64,000 nucleotides of DNA from Eubacterium sp. 1001713B170207_170306_E7 (GCF_015547515.1 NZ_JADMVE010000003.1:248001-312000); one strand, 5' to 3'; positions 44,866 through 53,196 are shown, counted from the stretch's first letter. Notes: a model not told the origin generated them from the letters alone. Numbers and translations are program-made.

Positions 44866-45788
44866 TGAAAAAGGATTATTTGCTCAAGCGCGTTTTTAAA
44901 TTTGACGGCGTCACCAGCCTGCGCACACTGGTCATCGAATGGCCGGTTTATGACAAGCTGGGCGAGGCGCTCCACGATGCCTTCGGAAAGCCGGTCACCC
45001 GCCGGGATGTGGGCTTTGTGGGCAAGGACGCGGCGGATATTCTGGAGTACCGCAACGCCTCCCACGCCATCCTGCGCCACGTGGCCCCCGGTGACCGTAC
45101 GAAACGGACGGTCGTGGACGGCGCTGGCCGCAGCCAGCACATGTGGATCATCAACGAGCCGGGCCTATACGGGCTCATCTTCGGCAGCCAGATGGAGGAT
45201 GCCCGCCGCCTGGGCGACTTTGTCAAGCGGGTGGTGCTGCCCTCCATCCAGCGTTACGGGGCCTATATGGAGCCCGAGGTGCTGGCGCGGGCAGAGACCG
45301 ACGATGCGGCCCGAAAGACGCTGTTTGAGGCGCTGAGCAGCGAGAAGGCCCACAGCCGCGCCCTGCTGGACGAGCTGACCGAGGCCCGGCCCAAGATTGA
45401 GTTCTACGACACCATCGGCGGGGCCGAAAACGCCAGCTCCATGGGCGATACGGCCAAAATGCTGGCCAACGCAGGCTTTTTAAACGAGGATAACGACTGT
45501 CCCCTTGGCCGGAACAACCTGTACCGCCTGCTGCGCCGCTGGGGCTACCTCTGCTCTCAGCCCAGCAGCTTTAACACGCCCTACGCCTGGTGTATGGAAA
45601 AGGGCTGGTTTAAGGTGAAGGAGAAGCGCCGGATCCTGGGCGGCGCTTCGGTGCTCGAGACCATGGTGCTGGTGACGGGCAGGGGCCAGGCCGAGCTTTT
45701 AAGGCTTTTTCACGAGAAGGCCAGTCTGGGCGAGGTGGCGGTTCATCCGTGCTGCTATCAGGCCCCGGGCCAGGTGGAGCAGGGGTAA
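44865..45788 (+). CDS. Phage antirepressor-like protein (BRO-N + KilAC/ANT domains)
   Basis: 307 aa from ATG 44865, seven bases after GGGAGG; GTG 44862 is an alternative. The BRO-N domain has VGFVGKDAADIL, INEPGLYGLIFGSQMEDARRLGDFVKRVVLPSIQRYGAYM (near 85-135), typical of prophage antirepressors. The C-terminal half (NNLYRLLRRWGYLCSQ ... WFKVKEKRR) is a KilAC-type domain. Such proteins control lytic/lysogenic decisions by DNA or repressor binding. Codons 77-84 (DRTKRTVV) coincide with a copy of the dispersed palindrome. Confidence 0.85.
   Translation: MKKDYLLKRVFKFDGVTSLRTLVIEWPVYDKLGEALHDAFGKPVTRRDVGFVGKDAADILEYRNASHAILRHVAPGDRTKRTVVDGAGRSQHMWIINEPGLYGLIFGSQMEDARRLGDFVKRVVLPSIQRYGAYMEPEVLARAETDDAARKTLFEALSSEKAHSRALLDELTEARPKIEFYDTIGGAENASSMGDTAKMLANAGFLNEDNDCPLGRNNLYRLLRRWGYLCSQPSSFNTPYAWCMEKGWFKVKEKRRILGGASVLETMVLVTGRGQAELLRLFHEKASLGEVAVHPCCYQAPGQVEQG
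45093..45115. repeat. Dispersed palindrome, copy 4, inside the antirepressor coding sequence
   Basis: GACCGTACGAAACGGACGGTCGT matches the reverse of copy 3 at 22 of 23 positions, with the frame kept open through it. DRTKR-type sequence is common in BRO-N proteins, so convergence cannot be excluded. Confidence 0.6.
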
Positions 45789-46352
45789 TTGAATTACCTG
45801 AACGAGCTTCTGGGGTTTTACCACTGGCTTTCGGCCCACCCGCTGCCCGGGCTGCTCCACGCCTACTGGCACCTGCTCATGTATTATAACAACAAGAGCG
45901 CCCGGCCCGATGTGTCCGGCAGCTGGTACTGGCCTGTGGCCTTTAAGGTGCCCAACTCTGTGGTCATGGCCTGGCTGGGCCTTGACGACCGCCGCAAGGT
46001 GATGCGACAGCGAAGCAAGCTCATTGAGGCCGGTCTGGTGACCTACGAGAAGGACACCGGCAACCGGGCAGGCTGGTACCGGATGGTCCCCTTTGACAGG
46101 GGGCTGGCGCCCGGGTGGGCGCAGCTCGAGAAACAAAAGGAGCGGACACAGGTATGGACACAAACCAGTCCCCAAAGCGGGCACACAGGCGGACTGTTTA
46201 TAAACAATGCTTTAAACCATAAGCATGCTTCTCTGTATGGTAGTATTCCTGACCACGGCGCGGCTCCCAGCCCGGAGGCTGCCATGGAGGCCATGAAGCG
46301 CAACGTGAACAGTGTATTTGGAACGGATATTTTTAAGCTTGAAGAGGAATGA
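45789..46352 (+). CDS. Phage replisome-organiser-like (DnaD-type winged-helix) protein
   Basis: 187 aa from TTG 45789, next to the TAA of the previous gene with GGAGCAGGGG upstream; the alternative internal ATG is far downstream. NYLNELLGFYHWLSAHPLPGLLHAYWHLLMYYNNKSA followed by a winged-helix-like VPNSVVMAWLGLDDRRKVMRQRSKLIEAGLVTYEKDTG is the usual layout of replisome-organiser N-domains in clostridial prophages. The C-terminus (about 110-187) is low complexity. No helicase loader follows. Confidence 0.65.
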   Translation: MNYLNELLGFYHWLSAHPLPGLLHAYWHLLMYYNNKSARPDVSGSWYWPVAFKVPNSVVMAWLGLDDRRKVMRQRSKLIEAGLVTYEKDTGNRAGWYRMVPFDRGLAPGWAQLEKQKERTQVWTQTSPQSGHTGGLFINNALNHKHASLYGSIPDHGAAPSPEAAMEAMKRNVNSVFGTDIFKLEEE

Positions 46353-46361
46353 GGTGAGAGG

Positions 46362-46571
46362 ATGAACCGATACGGCGTTGGAAGGCCGGTGGTGGACATG
46401 AGCCGCCCCTATTACGCCCGGGCAGACTGCCGGGCAGGGCTGACGCTCTGGGCTGGCAGCCCGGAGGCCGCGGATACCCTGTTTCAGGAGTTTGCAGCCC
46501 AGGTGGAGGACCGTTTTCCGGAAATTGTTCTGGAGCTGCGTGAGCTCCGGGAGGAGGAGACTTTATTTTGA
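46362..46571 (+). CDS. Small hypothetical protein
   Basis: 69 aa, ATG 46362 behind GAGGTGAGAGG. Not recognised: MNRYGVGRPVVDMSR then an acidic helix ending ELREEETLF. Its short distances to both neighbours (9 bp and 13 bp) support a real gene. Confidence 0.6.
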   Translation: MNRYGVGRPVVDMSRPYYARADCRAGLTLWAGSPEAADTLFQEFAAQVEDRFPEIVLELRELREEETLF

Positions 46572-46584
46572 AAGGGGGCTTTCT

Positions 46585-47187
46585 TTGCAGGAAAGACAAA
46601 AGAGAGAAGATTACACAGCGCTGGACGCGCTGGTCCGGCGTGCCCAGCAGGGGGACCGTTCAGCCATGGAGGGGCTGCTGCTGGCCTTTAAGCCCATGCT
46701 CTGGTCAGTGATCAGCCGCTATGTTTACGACAATTCAGAGTACGAGGACGCCTATCAGGAGGCCTGTGCGGCTTTCATTCAGGGGGTACGGGATTTTGCC
46801 CTGGAGGCCCGGGTCTACTTCCAGACCTTTATGCAGCGGCGGCTGTCCCATTATTTTTTAAAACGGCGGGAGGGGCGGTTTAACGCCTCGCTGACAGGAG
46901 CCGTGTCCCTGGATACCCCGGTGGAGGGCGCCGACGGCGCCGTGGCGCTCATCGAGCTGATCCTGGATGAGCGGGCCGACGTCGAGGGAGCCTGCGTGGC
47001 CTCGGAGCAGCGTGCGGCATGCCTGCGCGCCTTCAGGAGGCTGTCCCCCGGGCAGAAGCAGGTGCTGCGGTGGCAGTATCTGGAAAAGGGGACCCTCTCC
47101 GAGCTGGCGGCGCGAAAAGGGGTGAGCCCGGCAGCGGTCACCCAGACCCACAAACGGGCTCTGGCGGCAATGAAGCGGCATTTATGA
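46585..47187 (+). CDS. Sigma-70-family RNA polymerase sigma factor
   Basis: 200 aa from TTG 46585, about seven bases after AAGGGGG; the frame opens further upstream inside the preceding gene. Region 2 has AMEGLLLAFKPMLWSVISRYV and YEDAYQEACAAFIQGV (near 30-70); region 4 has LSPGQKQVLRWQYLEKGTLSELAARKGVSPAAVTQTHKRALAAMK (near 150-195). Size lacks region 1 and most of region 3, so it is a small alternative sigma factor of the kind found in mobile or regulatory elements (SigH/YvrI-like). Targets unknown; the genes around it are candidates. Confidence 0.84.
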   Translation: MQERQKREDYTALDALVRRAQQGDRSAMEGLLLAFKPMLWSVISRYVYDNSEYEDAYQEACAAFIQGVRDFALEARVYFQTFMQRRLSHYFLKRREGRFNASLTGAVSLDTPVEGADGAVALIELILDERADVEGACVASEQRAACLRAFRRLSPGQKQVLRWQYLEKGTLSELAARKGVSPAAVTQTHKRALAAMKRHL

Positions 47188-47292
47188 CCGGTGTTTTAAA
47201 TTTTTTAAACAGGGGGTTAAAAGCGGAGCCAAAACCGGATTGTATTAGTGTCAGGCAGCGATGCCAAAACGCAAATACAGGAGGTAAGAAAA

Positions 47293-47520
47293 ATGGCAAC
47301 CATTCAGAAAAACACCGAATCCGTGGGCATGAAGATCACCGTCAATCATGGCGAAAAGGACGGGAAAATCGTCAAGTCCTCAAAGACCTACGGCGACATC
47401 AAGGAGAACGTGACCGATGAGGCCTTTATGGCCACCGCCAAGGCCATCACCGGCATGCAGGAGCCTATCCGGGAAAAACAGGTGAAGGTGACGGCGGAGG
47501 AACTGGTTGAAATCGCATAG
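47293..47520 (+). CDS. DUF1659-like small protein
   Basis: 75 aa from ATG 47293 behind AGGAGGTAAG. MATIQKNTESVGMKITVNHGEKDGKIVKSSKTYGD ... VTDEAFMATAKAITGMQEP is the DUF1659 pattern as I recall it. These proteins travel with DUF2922 proteins and sigma-70-like factors in Firmicutes; function unknown. Confidence 0.7.
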   Translation: MATIQKNTESVGMKITVNHGEKDGKIVKSSKTYGDIKENVTDEAFMATAKAITGMQEPIREKQVKVTAEELVEIA

Positions 47521-47577
47521 CGATTTTGTTCCAAAATTCTCCATTCTGCATTCTCAATTTTCCATTAAAAAACGTAG

Positions 47578-47599
47578 GGCACGACGCCCCCGCCGTGCC
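47578..47599. repeat. Short inverted repeat between the two small genes
   Basis: GGCACG/CGTGCC with a 10-nt loop, flanked by AT-rich AATTCTCCATTC- and AATTAAAAATT-like runs. It looks like a small interspersed hairpin repeat common in clostridial intergenic regions; no U-run follows. Confidence 0.45.
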
Positions 47600-47640
47600 G
47601 CAGACAGGCATCAAAATTAAAAATTAAAGGAGATTAAAAC

Positions 47641-47883
47641 ATGGCAGCAACAACCAACAAGGATTTAACCATCACGTTTCAGCGGACAGACGGAAATACC
47701 CATAAAATCACGATTCCGGATTACAAGGAGGGCATCACCGACGCCGAGATCAGGACCGGGGCCCAGGCCATCGTGGACCAGGGCGCCTTTGAGCCCGACG
47801 GCTTCGCCCTGGCCAAGGTGGTGGGCGCGGTAAAGGTCGACACCATCAAAACCGATGTGGTCATCGAGGGAGAAGGAGCATAA
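47641..47883 (+). CDS. DUF2922-like small protein
   Basis: 80 aa, ATG 47641 behind AAAGGAG. MAATTNKDLTITFQRTDGNTHKITIPDYKEGITDAEIRTGAQAIVDQGAF follows the DUF2922 pattern. Found together with the DUF1659-like protein and sigma factor. Function unknown. Confidence 0.7.
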   Translation: MAATTNKDLTITFQRTDGNTHKITIPDYKEGITDAEIRTGAQAIVDQGAFEPDGFALAKVVGAVKVDTIKTDVVIEGEGA

Positions 47884-47952
47884 GCATAAGCGAGGGGCGG
47901 CAAGCCCCTTTTTTAATGGCCTTATAACCTATAATAGAAGGAGAGACACCAT

Positions 47953-48528
47953 ATGAAAAAAATAAAAAGGATCACCGCGGGCACCCTGGCGCTGCTCTGC
48001 CTTTTGACCAGCGTCCTATTTGCGGGCAACCTCATGGGCGCCGGCACAGCCACTGAGCCGGACCCGCCCCAGACAGGCACAGCGGCGCCGGAAACGCCAG
48101 AACCGCCGGAACCGCCGGACAGGCCGGAGCCTGTCCCGGAGCAGCCAGCAGAGGAACCCTCCTCTCAGGAGCCGGGGGAAGCCGAAGCCCCGGTCATGGC
48201 CACTGCCCACTTTGCCCTGGAGGAATACCGGTGCGACTGCGGGGGCTACTGCGACGGCTGGCCCTGCGAAATGGAGCCGGAGCTTTTAGAGAAGATCGAA
48301 ACCCTGCGCTGTGTTTTCGGCCGGCCTGTAATCATCACCTCGGGGGTGCGTTGTGAGGTGCGCAACACGGAGGTGGGCGGTGTGGCCTGGTCCTTTCACA
48401 TGCGGGGCTGCGCGGCAGACCTCTACTGTCCCGGTGTGGCGGTGGGAGAGCTGGCCGAAGCGGCAAAGGACATCGGTTTAAACGTTCTGCCTTATTATGC
48501 CCACGGCTACATTCATGTTGAGATTTAA
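47953..48528 (+). CDS. Secreted M15-type peptidase (D-Ala-D-Ala carboxypeptidase-like)
   Basis: 191 aa with an N-terminal signal (MKKIKRITAGTLALLCLLTSVLFAGN), a proline/glutamate-rich linker (about 40-80) and a C-terminal Peptidase_M15 domain: SGVRCEVRNTEVGGVAWSFHMRGCAADLY contains the expected H and D zinc ligands near 155-163 and HGYIHVEI closes the site. M15_3-type enzymes cut peptidoglycan stem peptides. It is the last gene of the cluster. Confidence 0.8.
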   Translation: MKKIKRITAGTLALLCLLTSVLFAGNLMGAGTATEPDPPQTGTAAPETPEPPEPPDRPEPVPEQPAEEPSSQEPGEAEAPVMATAHFALEEYRCDCGGYCDGWPCEMEPELLEKIETLRCVFGRPVIITSGVRCEVRNTEVGGVAWSFHMRGCAADLYCPGVAVGELAEAAKDIGLNVLPYYAHGYIHVEI

Positions 48529-48646
48529 GAATCTGGGGGAAGTCATAATCTTGTATCTTAAAAATCGCTTTGAATACAAGGCTTTTCAGAAAAGTGTGTA
48601 TAAATGACACAAATGTCGCTTATCGCAAAATAAAATCAGGGCATAT

Positions 48647-48680
48647 AAAAAGACTGTTCATCTGCCGAACAGTCTTTTTT
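48647..48680. terminator. Bidirectional intrinsic terminator
   Basis: AAAAAGACTGTTC pairs with GAACAGTCTTTTTT around TCTGCC. Serves the M15 gene (+) and the radical SAM gene (-). Confidence 0.9.
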
Positions 48681-48684
48681 GGTG

Positions 48685-49569
48685 TTAATGAAAATTTAAG
48701 TCCCAATTGCGCATTTCCTCACTCTTAAAGGCCACATGGCCCTCTAAGGCGGCGTGCAGCTCGGCCAGCATCCGGGGCTTGTCCTGGTTCAGGGTGCCGG
48801 CCAGGTTGATATAATTTGAGATGTGGTTCGAACGGAACACCGAGCCAGGGCTGTCCAGGTGCTCCAGCATCAGCAGGGTCTCCTGTGCGACCTCGATGGG
48901 GCTGAGCATCTGGAATTCGCCGCGCTCGACCTCGGCAATCATAGGCGCCTGTCCCTCCAGCCGGAAGGTGAGCAGGCCGATGTACTCGGGGTTCATGGCG
49001 TTCAGGGCTTCGGCTGTTTTGACCGCGTGCTCCTGCCACCGGGCTTTGCCGCCAAGGCCGGAGATGGCTGTGACGGACAGCTTCATGCCGGCCTCACGCA
49101 CCATCTGGCCCGCTTTGATGATCTCACTGGCGGTCTCACCCTTGTTCACATGGGTGAGCACTGGATCGCTGCCGGATTCCAGGCCCATGTAGATCATCTC
49201 AAGACCCAGGGCTCTGAGCTGTTTAAGATGCTCCGGCGTTTTGATCAGAATACTTCTGGGCGAGCCGTAGCTGGTGATCCGGCCGCACTCTGGAAAGATT
49301 TCCCGGATGGCGCTCAGGATGGCCTCCAGATCGGAAAAACGGCGAACCAAAGCGTCGCCGTCGGCCAGGAAGATCCTGCCCACAGGGCCGTAAGCCTCCC
49401 GGGCCTGCCTCAGATCCTCGACGACTTCCTCCAGTGGCCGGACATGAAAGCTTTTTTCTTTATACATATCGCAGAAACGGCATTTGTTATGGCTGCACCC
49501 CACCGTGGCCTGGATGATCAGGCTGTAGGCCTCGCTGGGCGGCCGGAATACGCGTCCTTCATAGCGCAT
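48685..49569 (-). CDS. Radical SAM protein with CX4CX2C cluster motif
   Basis: 294 aa from ATG 49569, nine bases from AAAGGAG; a TTG three codons earlier abuts that ribosome site. QATVGCSHNKCRFCDMYKEKSF near residue 25 gives CX4CX2C rather than the common CX3CX2C, a variant that I recall in a small set of Firmicute proteins with the same TVGCSHNKC opening. It has ADGDALVRRF and YMGLESGSDPVLTHVNKGE further on. The reaction is unknown; it stands alone. Confidence 0.84.
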   Translation of the reverse strand: MRYEGRVFRPPSEAYSLIIQATVGCSHNKCRFCDMYKEKSFHVRPLEEVVEDLRQAREAYGPVGRIFLADGDALVRRFSDLEAILSAIREIFPECGRITSYGSPRSILIKTPEHLKQLRALGLEMIYMGLESGSDPVLTHVNKGETASEIIKAGQMVREAGMKLSVTAISGLGGKARWQEHAVKTAEALNAMNPEYIGLLTFRLEGQAPMIAEVERGEFQMLSPIEVAQETLLMLEHLDSPGSVFRSNHISNYINLAGTLNQDKPRMLAELHAALEGHVAFKSEEMRNWDLNFH

Positions 49570-49653
49570 GGCTGTCAACTCCTTTGCGTGCTAATTGTTT
49601 TGTTTGGATGATTATAACACGCTTTTGTCTAAAAGGCCAGATGAAACTTTGAT

Positions 49654-49706
49654 TTGCATTTTCTTTAAGCCTGTGTTAAAATTTATTAGTCCGAATCCGG
49701 ACTAAT
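49654..49706 (+). promoter_or_regulatory. MATE/MarR operon promoter with MarR-type operator
   Basis: TTGCAT (49654-49659), 17-nt spacer, TAAAAT (49677-49682), then the near-perfect inverted repeat ATTAGTCCG-AATC-CGGACTAAT (49685-49706), 9-bp arms. Position right after the -10 fits repression by the MarR protein encoded downstream. Confidence 0.75.
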
Positions 49707-49721
49707 TTAATGAGGTGAAAA

Positions 49722-51056
49722 ATGAAAGCGCAAGCCATTGATAAAAAGTTTTTTAAATTTGTCCTGCCCTCCATGTTTACCATGTTCTTAAACGGGCTGT
49801 ATACCATTGTAGACGGCTTTTTCGTAGGGCACGCGGTAGGCGATGTGGGGCTGGCGGGCATCGGCCTTGTATGGCCCATCACAGCGGTGCTCATCGCCCT
49901 GGGCATGGGCATCGGCGTGGGCGGCTCGGTGCTGATGTCCACAGCGCGGGGCGCCGGGTGTGACGAAAACGCCGACGCGGCGCGGGCCAATACCCTGATG
50001 CTGCTGGCCGCGGCCAGCGTGCTGCTCACCCTGCTTCTGGTCCTGGTGAACCCGGCGCTCGTATACGCCCTGGGAGCCAGAGGCGCGGTGTACGACGCGG
50101 CCCTGGCCTATATCCGTATTATCGCCCTCGGCGGCAGCATGCAGATACTGGCCTCGGGCCTGATCCCCATGATCCGCAACAGCCATAAAACCATCCAGGC
50201 CATGGTGATCATGGGCACGGGCCTTGTCTGCAATATTATTCTGGACGCCTGCTTTACCATGGTCATTCCCATGGGGCTGGCCGGCGCGGCCCTGGCCACC
50301 ATTACGGCCCAGTCGCTGACCGTGGCCGGGAGCCTGTTCTGCCTGCTGAGGGACCGGGAGCACCCTGTCCGCAGAAGCCATTTCCGCCTGCAGAAGCGCA
50401 TGATGGCCAAAATGCTGAAGATTGGCGTGTCGCCCTTTGGCCTGTCGCTGATGCCGTCGGTGATCACAGTCTACAACAATCTGCAGTGTCTGGCCTACGG
50501 CGGCGACCTGGCCGTATCGGCCTACGCGGTCATCAATTATTTTATCGGCTCGGTGCTGCTGCTGCTGGAGGGCGTGGGCGAGGGCATACAGCCCCTGGTC
50601 AGCTACGCCAGCGGCGCGGGGGACTACGCGGCCATGAAACGGCTTAAAAACAAAGGGCTGGCGGCCGTGCTTGTTTTTTCGGCCCTGTTTCTGGTCGCCT
50701 GTGTGCCGGCCGTAAGCCTGCTGCCCGGCTTTTTCGGCACCTCGGCCCAGACCGCGGACATCATCCGCACCGCCCTGCCCATTCTGGGGCTGGCCTTTCC
50801 GATGATGGGCCTGGGCAAGCTGTTCAGCTCCTATTTTTACGCCTGCGGCGAGACCCTGTACTCCACGCTGCTGGTCTATCTGGACCCGGTGCTGTTCACG
50901 CCTTTGTGTATTTTTATCCTGCCCCGGCTCTTTGGGCTCTCTGGGGTGTGGATGGCCCTTCCGGGCGCTCAGGTCCTGGTGATGGCCGTGCTTCTGGTGC
51001 TGTGGTGCCTGCACAGCAGCGCGCTGAAAAGCAGGGAGGCCGGGTATGCCGGATAA
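49722..51056 (+). CDS. MATE-family multidrug efflux transporter
   Basis: 444 aa with twelve predicted membrane helices. Two homologous halves: N-half LNGLYTIVDGFFVGHAVGDVGLAGIGL and C-half GVSPFGLSLMPSVITVYNNLQCLAYGG, typical of MATE/DinF-type transporters. It exports cationic or organic compounds using a cation gradient. It overlaps the MarR gene by 11 bp, and a MarR-type palindrome sits at its promoter, so it is probably induced by the compounds it removes. Confidence 0.9.
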   Translation: MKAQAIDKKFFKFVLPSMFTMFLNGLYTIVDGFFVGHAVGDVGLAGIGLVWPITAVLIALGMGIGVGGSVLMSTARGAGCDENADAARANTLMLLAAASVLLTLLLVLVNPALVYALGARGAVYDAALAYIRIIALGGSMQILASGLIPMIRNSHKTIQAMVIMGTGLVCNIILDACFTMVIPMGLAGAALATITAQSLTVAGSLFCLLRDREHPVRRSHFRLQKRMMAKMLKIGVSPFGLSLMPSVITVYNNLQCLAYGGDLAVSAYAVINYFIGSVLLLLEGVGEGIQPLVSYASGAGDYAAMKRLKNKGLAAVLVFSALFLVACVPAVSLLPGFFGTSAQTADIIRTALPILGLAFPMMGLGKLFSSYFYACGETLYSTLLVYLDPVLFTPLCIFILPRLFGLSGVWMALPGAQVLVMAVLLVLWCLHSSALKSREAGYAG

Positions 51057-51492
51057 TCTTCACGAAACCCTGAAGGCCTACTATGATTTCTGGTTCAGCT
51101 GCAATGCCCTGTACGAGAAATGGGCCAAGGGGCAGGGCATTACTGTCAACACCCTCTTTGTCATTTACACGGTCAACGAATACCGTCAGGACTGCAACCA
51201 GCGGCTGATCTGTGAGAAGCTGATGCTGCCAAAGCAGACTGTCAATACCATTTTAGAGGCGCTGACTAAAAAAGGGATCGTTCAGAAAAAGGCCGACCCG
51301 TCGGATAAGCGCAACAAGCGCATTGTCTTTACCCAGGCCGGTGAGACCTACGCGGGGCCGCTGCTGAAAAGGCTGAGCACCTTTGAGGAAAAGGCTCTGG
51401 GCGCAATGACGCCAGAGCAGCGGGAGGACTTCACCCAAAACAGCCAGGTTATGCTGGCGCGCCTGGAGGAGGCCCTGGCTTCTGATTCCTGA
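51046..51492 (+). CDS. MarR-family transcriptional regulator
   Basis: 148 aa. Winged helix with QRLICEKLMLPKQTVNTILEALTKKGIVQKKADPSDKRNKRIVFTQAG near 55-105, the MarR DNA-binding and wing region. It probably binds the 49685 palindrome and represses its operon until a ligand binds. Confidence 0.88.
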   Translation: MPDNLHETLKAYYDFWFSCNALYEKWAKGQGITVNTLFVIYTVNEYRQDCNQRLICEKLMLPKQTVNTILEALTKKGIVQKKADPSDKRNKRIVFTQAGETYAGPLLKRLSTFEEKALGAMTPEQREDFTQNSQVMLARLEEALASDS

Positions 51493-51573
51493 TGAAATTG
51501 GATGAAAATTTATCACACAGCGGGCTGTAAAAATGGTATAATAAACCGAATACCTTCATAAATGGAGAACAGA

Positions 51574-52899
51574 ATGAATGATAAAAAGCCAACAGCACAG
51601 CCGTGCAGCAAGCTGGTTCTGACCATTCTGATTCTGGCCATTGTTTTCCTGGAGGGGCTTGCCGCCTATGATTTTGTGTCCGGCGGGGCCCTGGCCTATG
51701 AGAACTGGTCCAGAGGCTTTGGACAAATGGAGGAATTGACAGAACCCCGGGAGCGCAGTGTAACAGCCCGGAACGACATCCAGTCCTTTGGCGTTGACGC
51801 AGCGGCCGGGGACTGTATCCTGAACTATATGACCCGGTATTTTGACGGCCTGGCCGTCCTGGAGGAACAGGATCTTACAGACCTTTACGACACAGGCGAT
51901 CCGCAGGCCCAGAGGGCTGCCGCCATCGACCAGACAGCCTTTTCCTACCTGATCGGCGTGAGAAGGCTTCAGCCTAACGACCTCAGAATGGAGGCCTACA
52001 GCTGCGGCATTACCTACGTCAACGCGGCGCTGCAGCCCGGCGGCGATGTGCAGGTCGAGCTGCTGGAGGACCAGGTGGTCAACTTTGCCTTTATTCCAGA
52101 GGTCGATGCCAGCAGCGGCGGCATCCGGCACACCTTCACTCTCCGCAAAAGCGGCGAGACCTACCGCATGGTGGCTCATGAGAAGGAGGAGGACGGCTAC
52201 CTGCTCATCGAGGAATGCTATGAGCAGCAGGCCGGCGGCACTGCCGATGTCCAGACTGTTCTGGACCAGGTCAAGGCCTCTCTGCTTGAGAGCGCCAGGG
52301 CCGCGGTCGATTACCAGAACGCCCAGCGCGGCGCCGCGGCGGACAGCCCGGCACCCGGTAAGCCCCACACCCATCCCTATGACCGCGCCGCGGCCGTGGC
52401 CTACGCCATGGAGTGGGTGGACCCGCTCACCGTCAAGCGCAACCCGGACTGGTTTCTCTACGACGGTTACGGGGGCAACTGCAATAACTTTATCTCGCAG
52501 TGCCTGTACGCTGGCGGCATTCCCATGGACTGGGACGGCTACGCCCAGTGGAAGTGGTTTGACGACGAGGTGGACACCTGGAACCAGCCAAGCGGCCGGT
52601 CACCGGCATGGGCCGGGGTCGAAGAGTTCTACAACTACGCCGAAAACAACAGCGGCTTCGGCCTGGTGGCCGAGGTGCACCCCAATCTGTACACCGGGGA
52701 GCCCGGAGACGTCCTGCAATACGGCGCCACCGGCGAATGGCGCCACTCGGTGATCATCACCGATGTGGTCTACGGCGAGGATGGCAGGGTTCAGGATTAT
52801 CTGATCAATTCCAACACAACAGACAGAATCAGCTACCCGGCCAGCGCGTACGCCTACTATGATTTCAGGCTGATACACGTGCTGGGCTGGAACGATTAA
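51574..52899 (+). CDS. Secreted amidase-domain protein (Amidase_6-like), first of two
   Basis: 441 aa from ATG 51574, six bases after GGAG; ATG 51562 has no ribosome site. An N-terminal membrane anchor/signal (VLTILILAIVFLEGLAAY) is followed by a linker, a domain around 85-265 of unknown fold (shared with the paralog at 53278), and a C-terminal Amidase_6 domain with catalytic C303 in GGNCNNFISQCLYAGGIPM and H391 in WRHSVIITD. It probably cleaves cell-wall peptides at the cell surface. A TATAAT at 51536 marks its promoter, with no clear -35. Confidence 0.82.
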   Translation: MNDKKPTAQPCSKLVLTILILAIVFLEGLAAYDFVSGGALAYENWSRGFGQMEELTEPRERSVTARNDIQSFGVDAAAGDCILNYMTRYFDGLAVLEEQDLTDLYDTGDPQAQRAAAIDQTAFSYLIGVRRLQPNDLRMEAYSCGITYVNAALQPGGDVQVELLEDQVVNFAFIPEVDASSGGIRHTFTLRKSGETYRMVAHEKEEDGYLLIEECYEQQAGGTADVQTVLDQVKASLLESARAAVDYQNAQRGAAADSPAPGKPHTHPYDRAAAVAYAMEWVDPLTVKRNPDWFLYDGYGGNCNNFISQCLYAGGIPMDWDGYAQWKWFDDEVDTWNQPSGRSPAWAGVEEFYNYAENNSGFGLVAEVHPNLYTGEPGDVLQYGATGEWRHSVIITDVVYGEDGRVQDYLINSNTTDRISYPASAYAYYDFRLIHVLGWND

Positions 52900-52940
52900 A
52901 GAAAGATGATGGAAACCCCATCAGCTTAGGTGTTTAAAGA

Positions 52941-53123
52941 AGCGGCGCAGCCCGAGACGGCGCCTTTTATCCAGATAAGAAAACAGGTCCAGGCGCTGCG
53001 GTAAACGGCGGGGAATCGAGCCATGTTACCAGAGGCGCCGGACATGGGAGGGATAAAATATTTAAAGCCTATGAAGAAGATGCGGATGTGAGGCCGTGCC
53101 CGCAGGACGCTTTTTTCTTCCTT
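52941..53123 (+). repeat. Duplicated downstream segment, copy 1 (copy 2 at 54691-54870)
   Basis: The stretch from the terminator to GCAGGACGCT is repeated after the second amidase gene at 54691-54870. The first 70 bp (TTTTATCCAGATAAGAAAA, GGTCCAGGCGCTG, GGTAAACGG) are nearly identical; further on, pairs such as GGTAA/TTACC are kept while loops differ. It may be a structured RNA or just the 3' tail of a tandem gene duplication. This accounts for most of the gene-free 52900-53277; a terminator at 53163-53196 and the promoter boxes fill the rest. Confidence 0.55.
52944..52968 (+). terminator. Terminator after the first amidase gene
   Basis: GGCGC (52944-52948) pairs with GCGCC (52960-52964), followed by TTTT. 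Within the duplicated downstream segment described at 52941-53123. Confidence 0.6.
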
Positions 53124-53162
53124 AGGTAAAAGGCTTTGTCTCTCGAATTCTTTAACACGCTG

Positions 53163-53196
53163 AGATGATGGAAATTTTTCATCATCTTTTTTTATT
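53163..53196 (+). terminator. Intrinsic terminator upstream of the second amidase gene
   Basis: AGATGATG (53163-53170) pairs with CATCATCT (53180-53187), followed by TTTTTTTATT. Confidence 0.85.

Noticed and set aside
43227-48528. Complete prophage
   Set aside because: No integrase, terminase, portal, capsid or tail genes in the stretch; only early/regulatory-type genes and an M15 peptidase.
49788-51014. 408-residue minus-strand frame opposite the MATE gene
   Set aside because: Composition is biased (Q, H, R) as expected for an antisense frame; the plus-strand MATE pattern is clear.
52941-53123. c-di-AMP (ydaO) riboswitch upstream of a cell-wall amidase
   Set aside because: Characteristic ydaO core strings were not found; the segment is mainly the tail of the duplicated gene.
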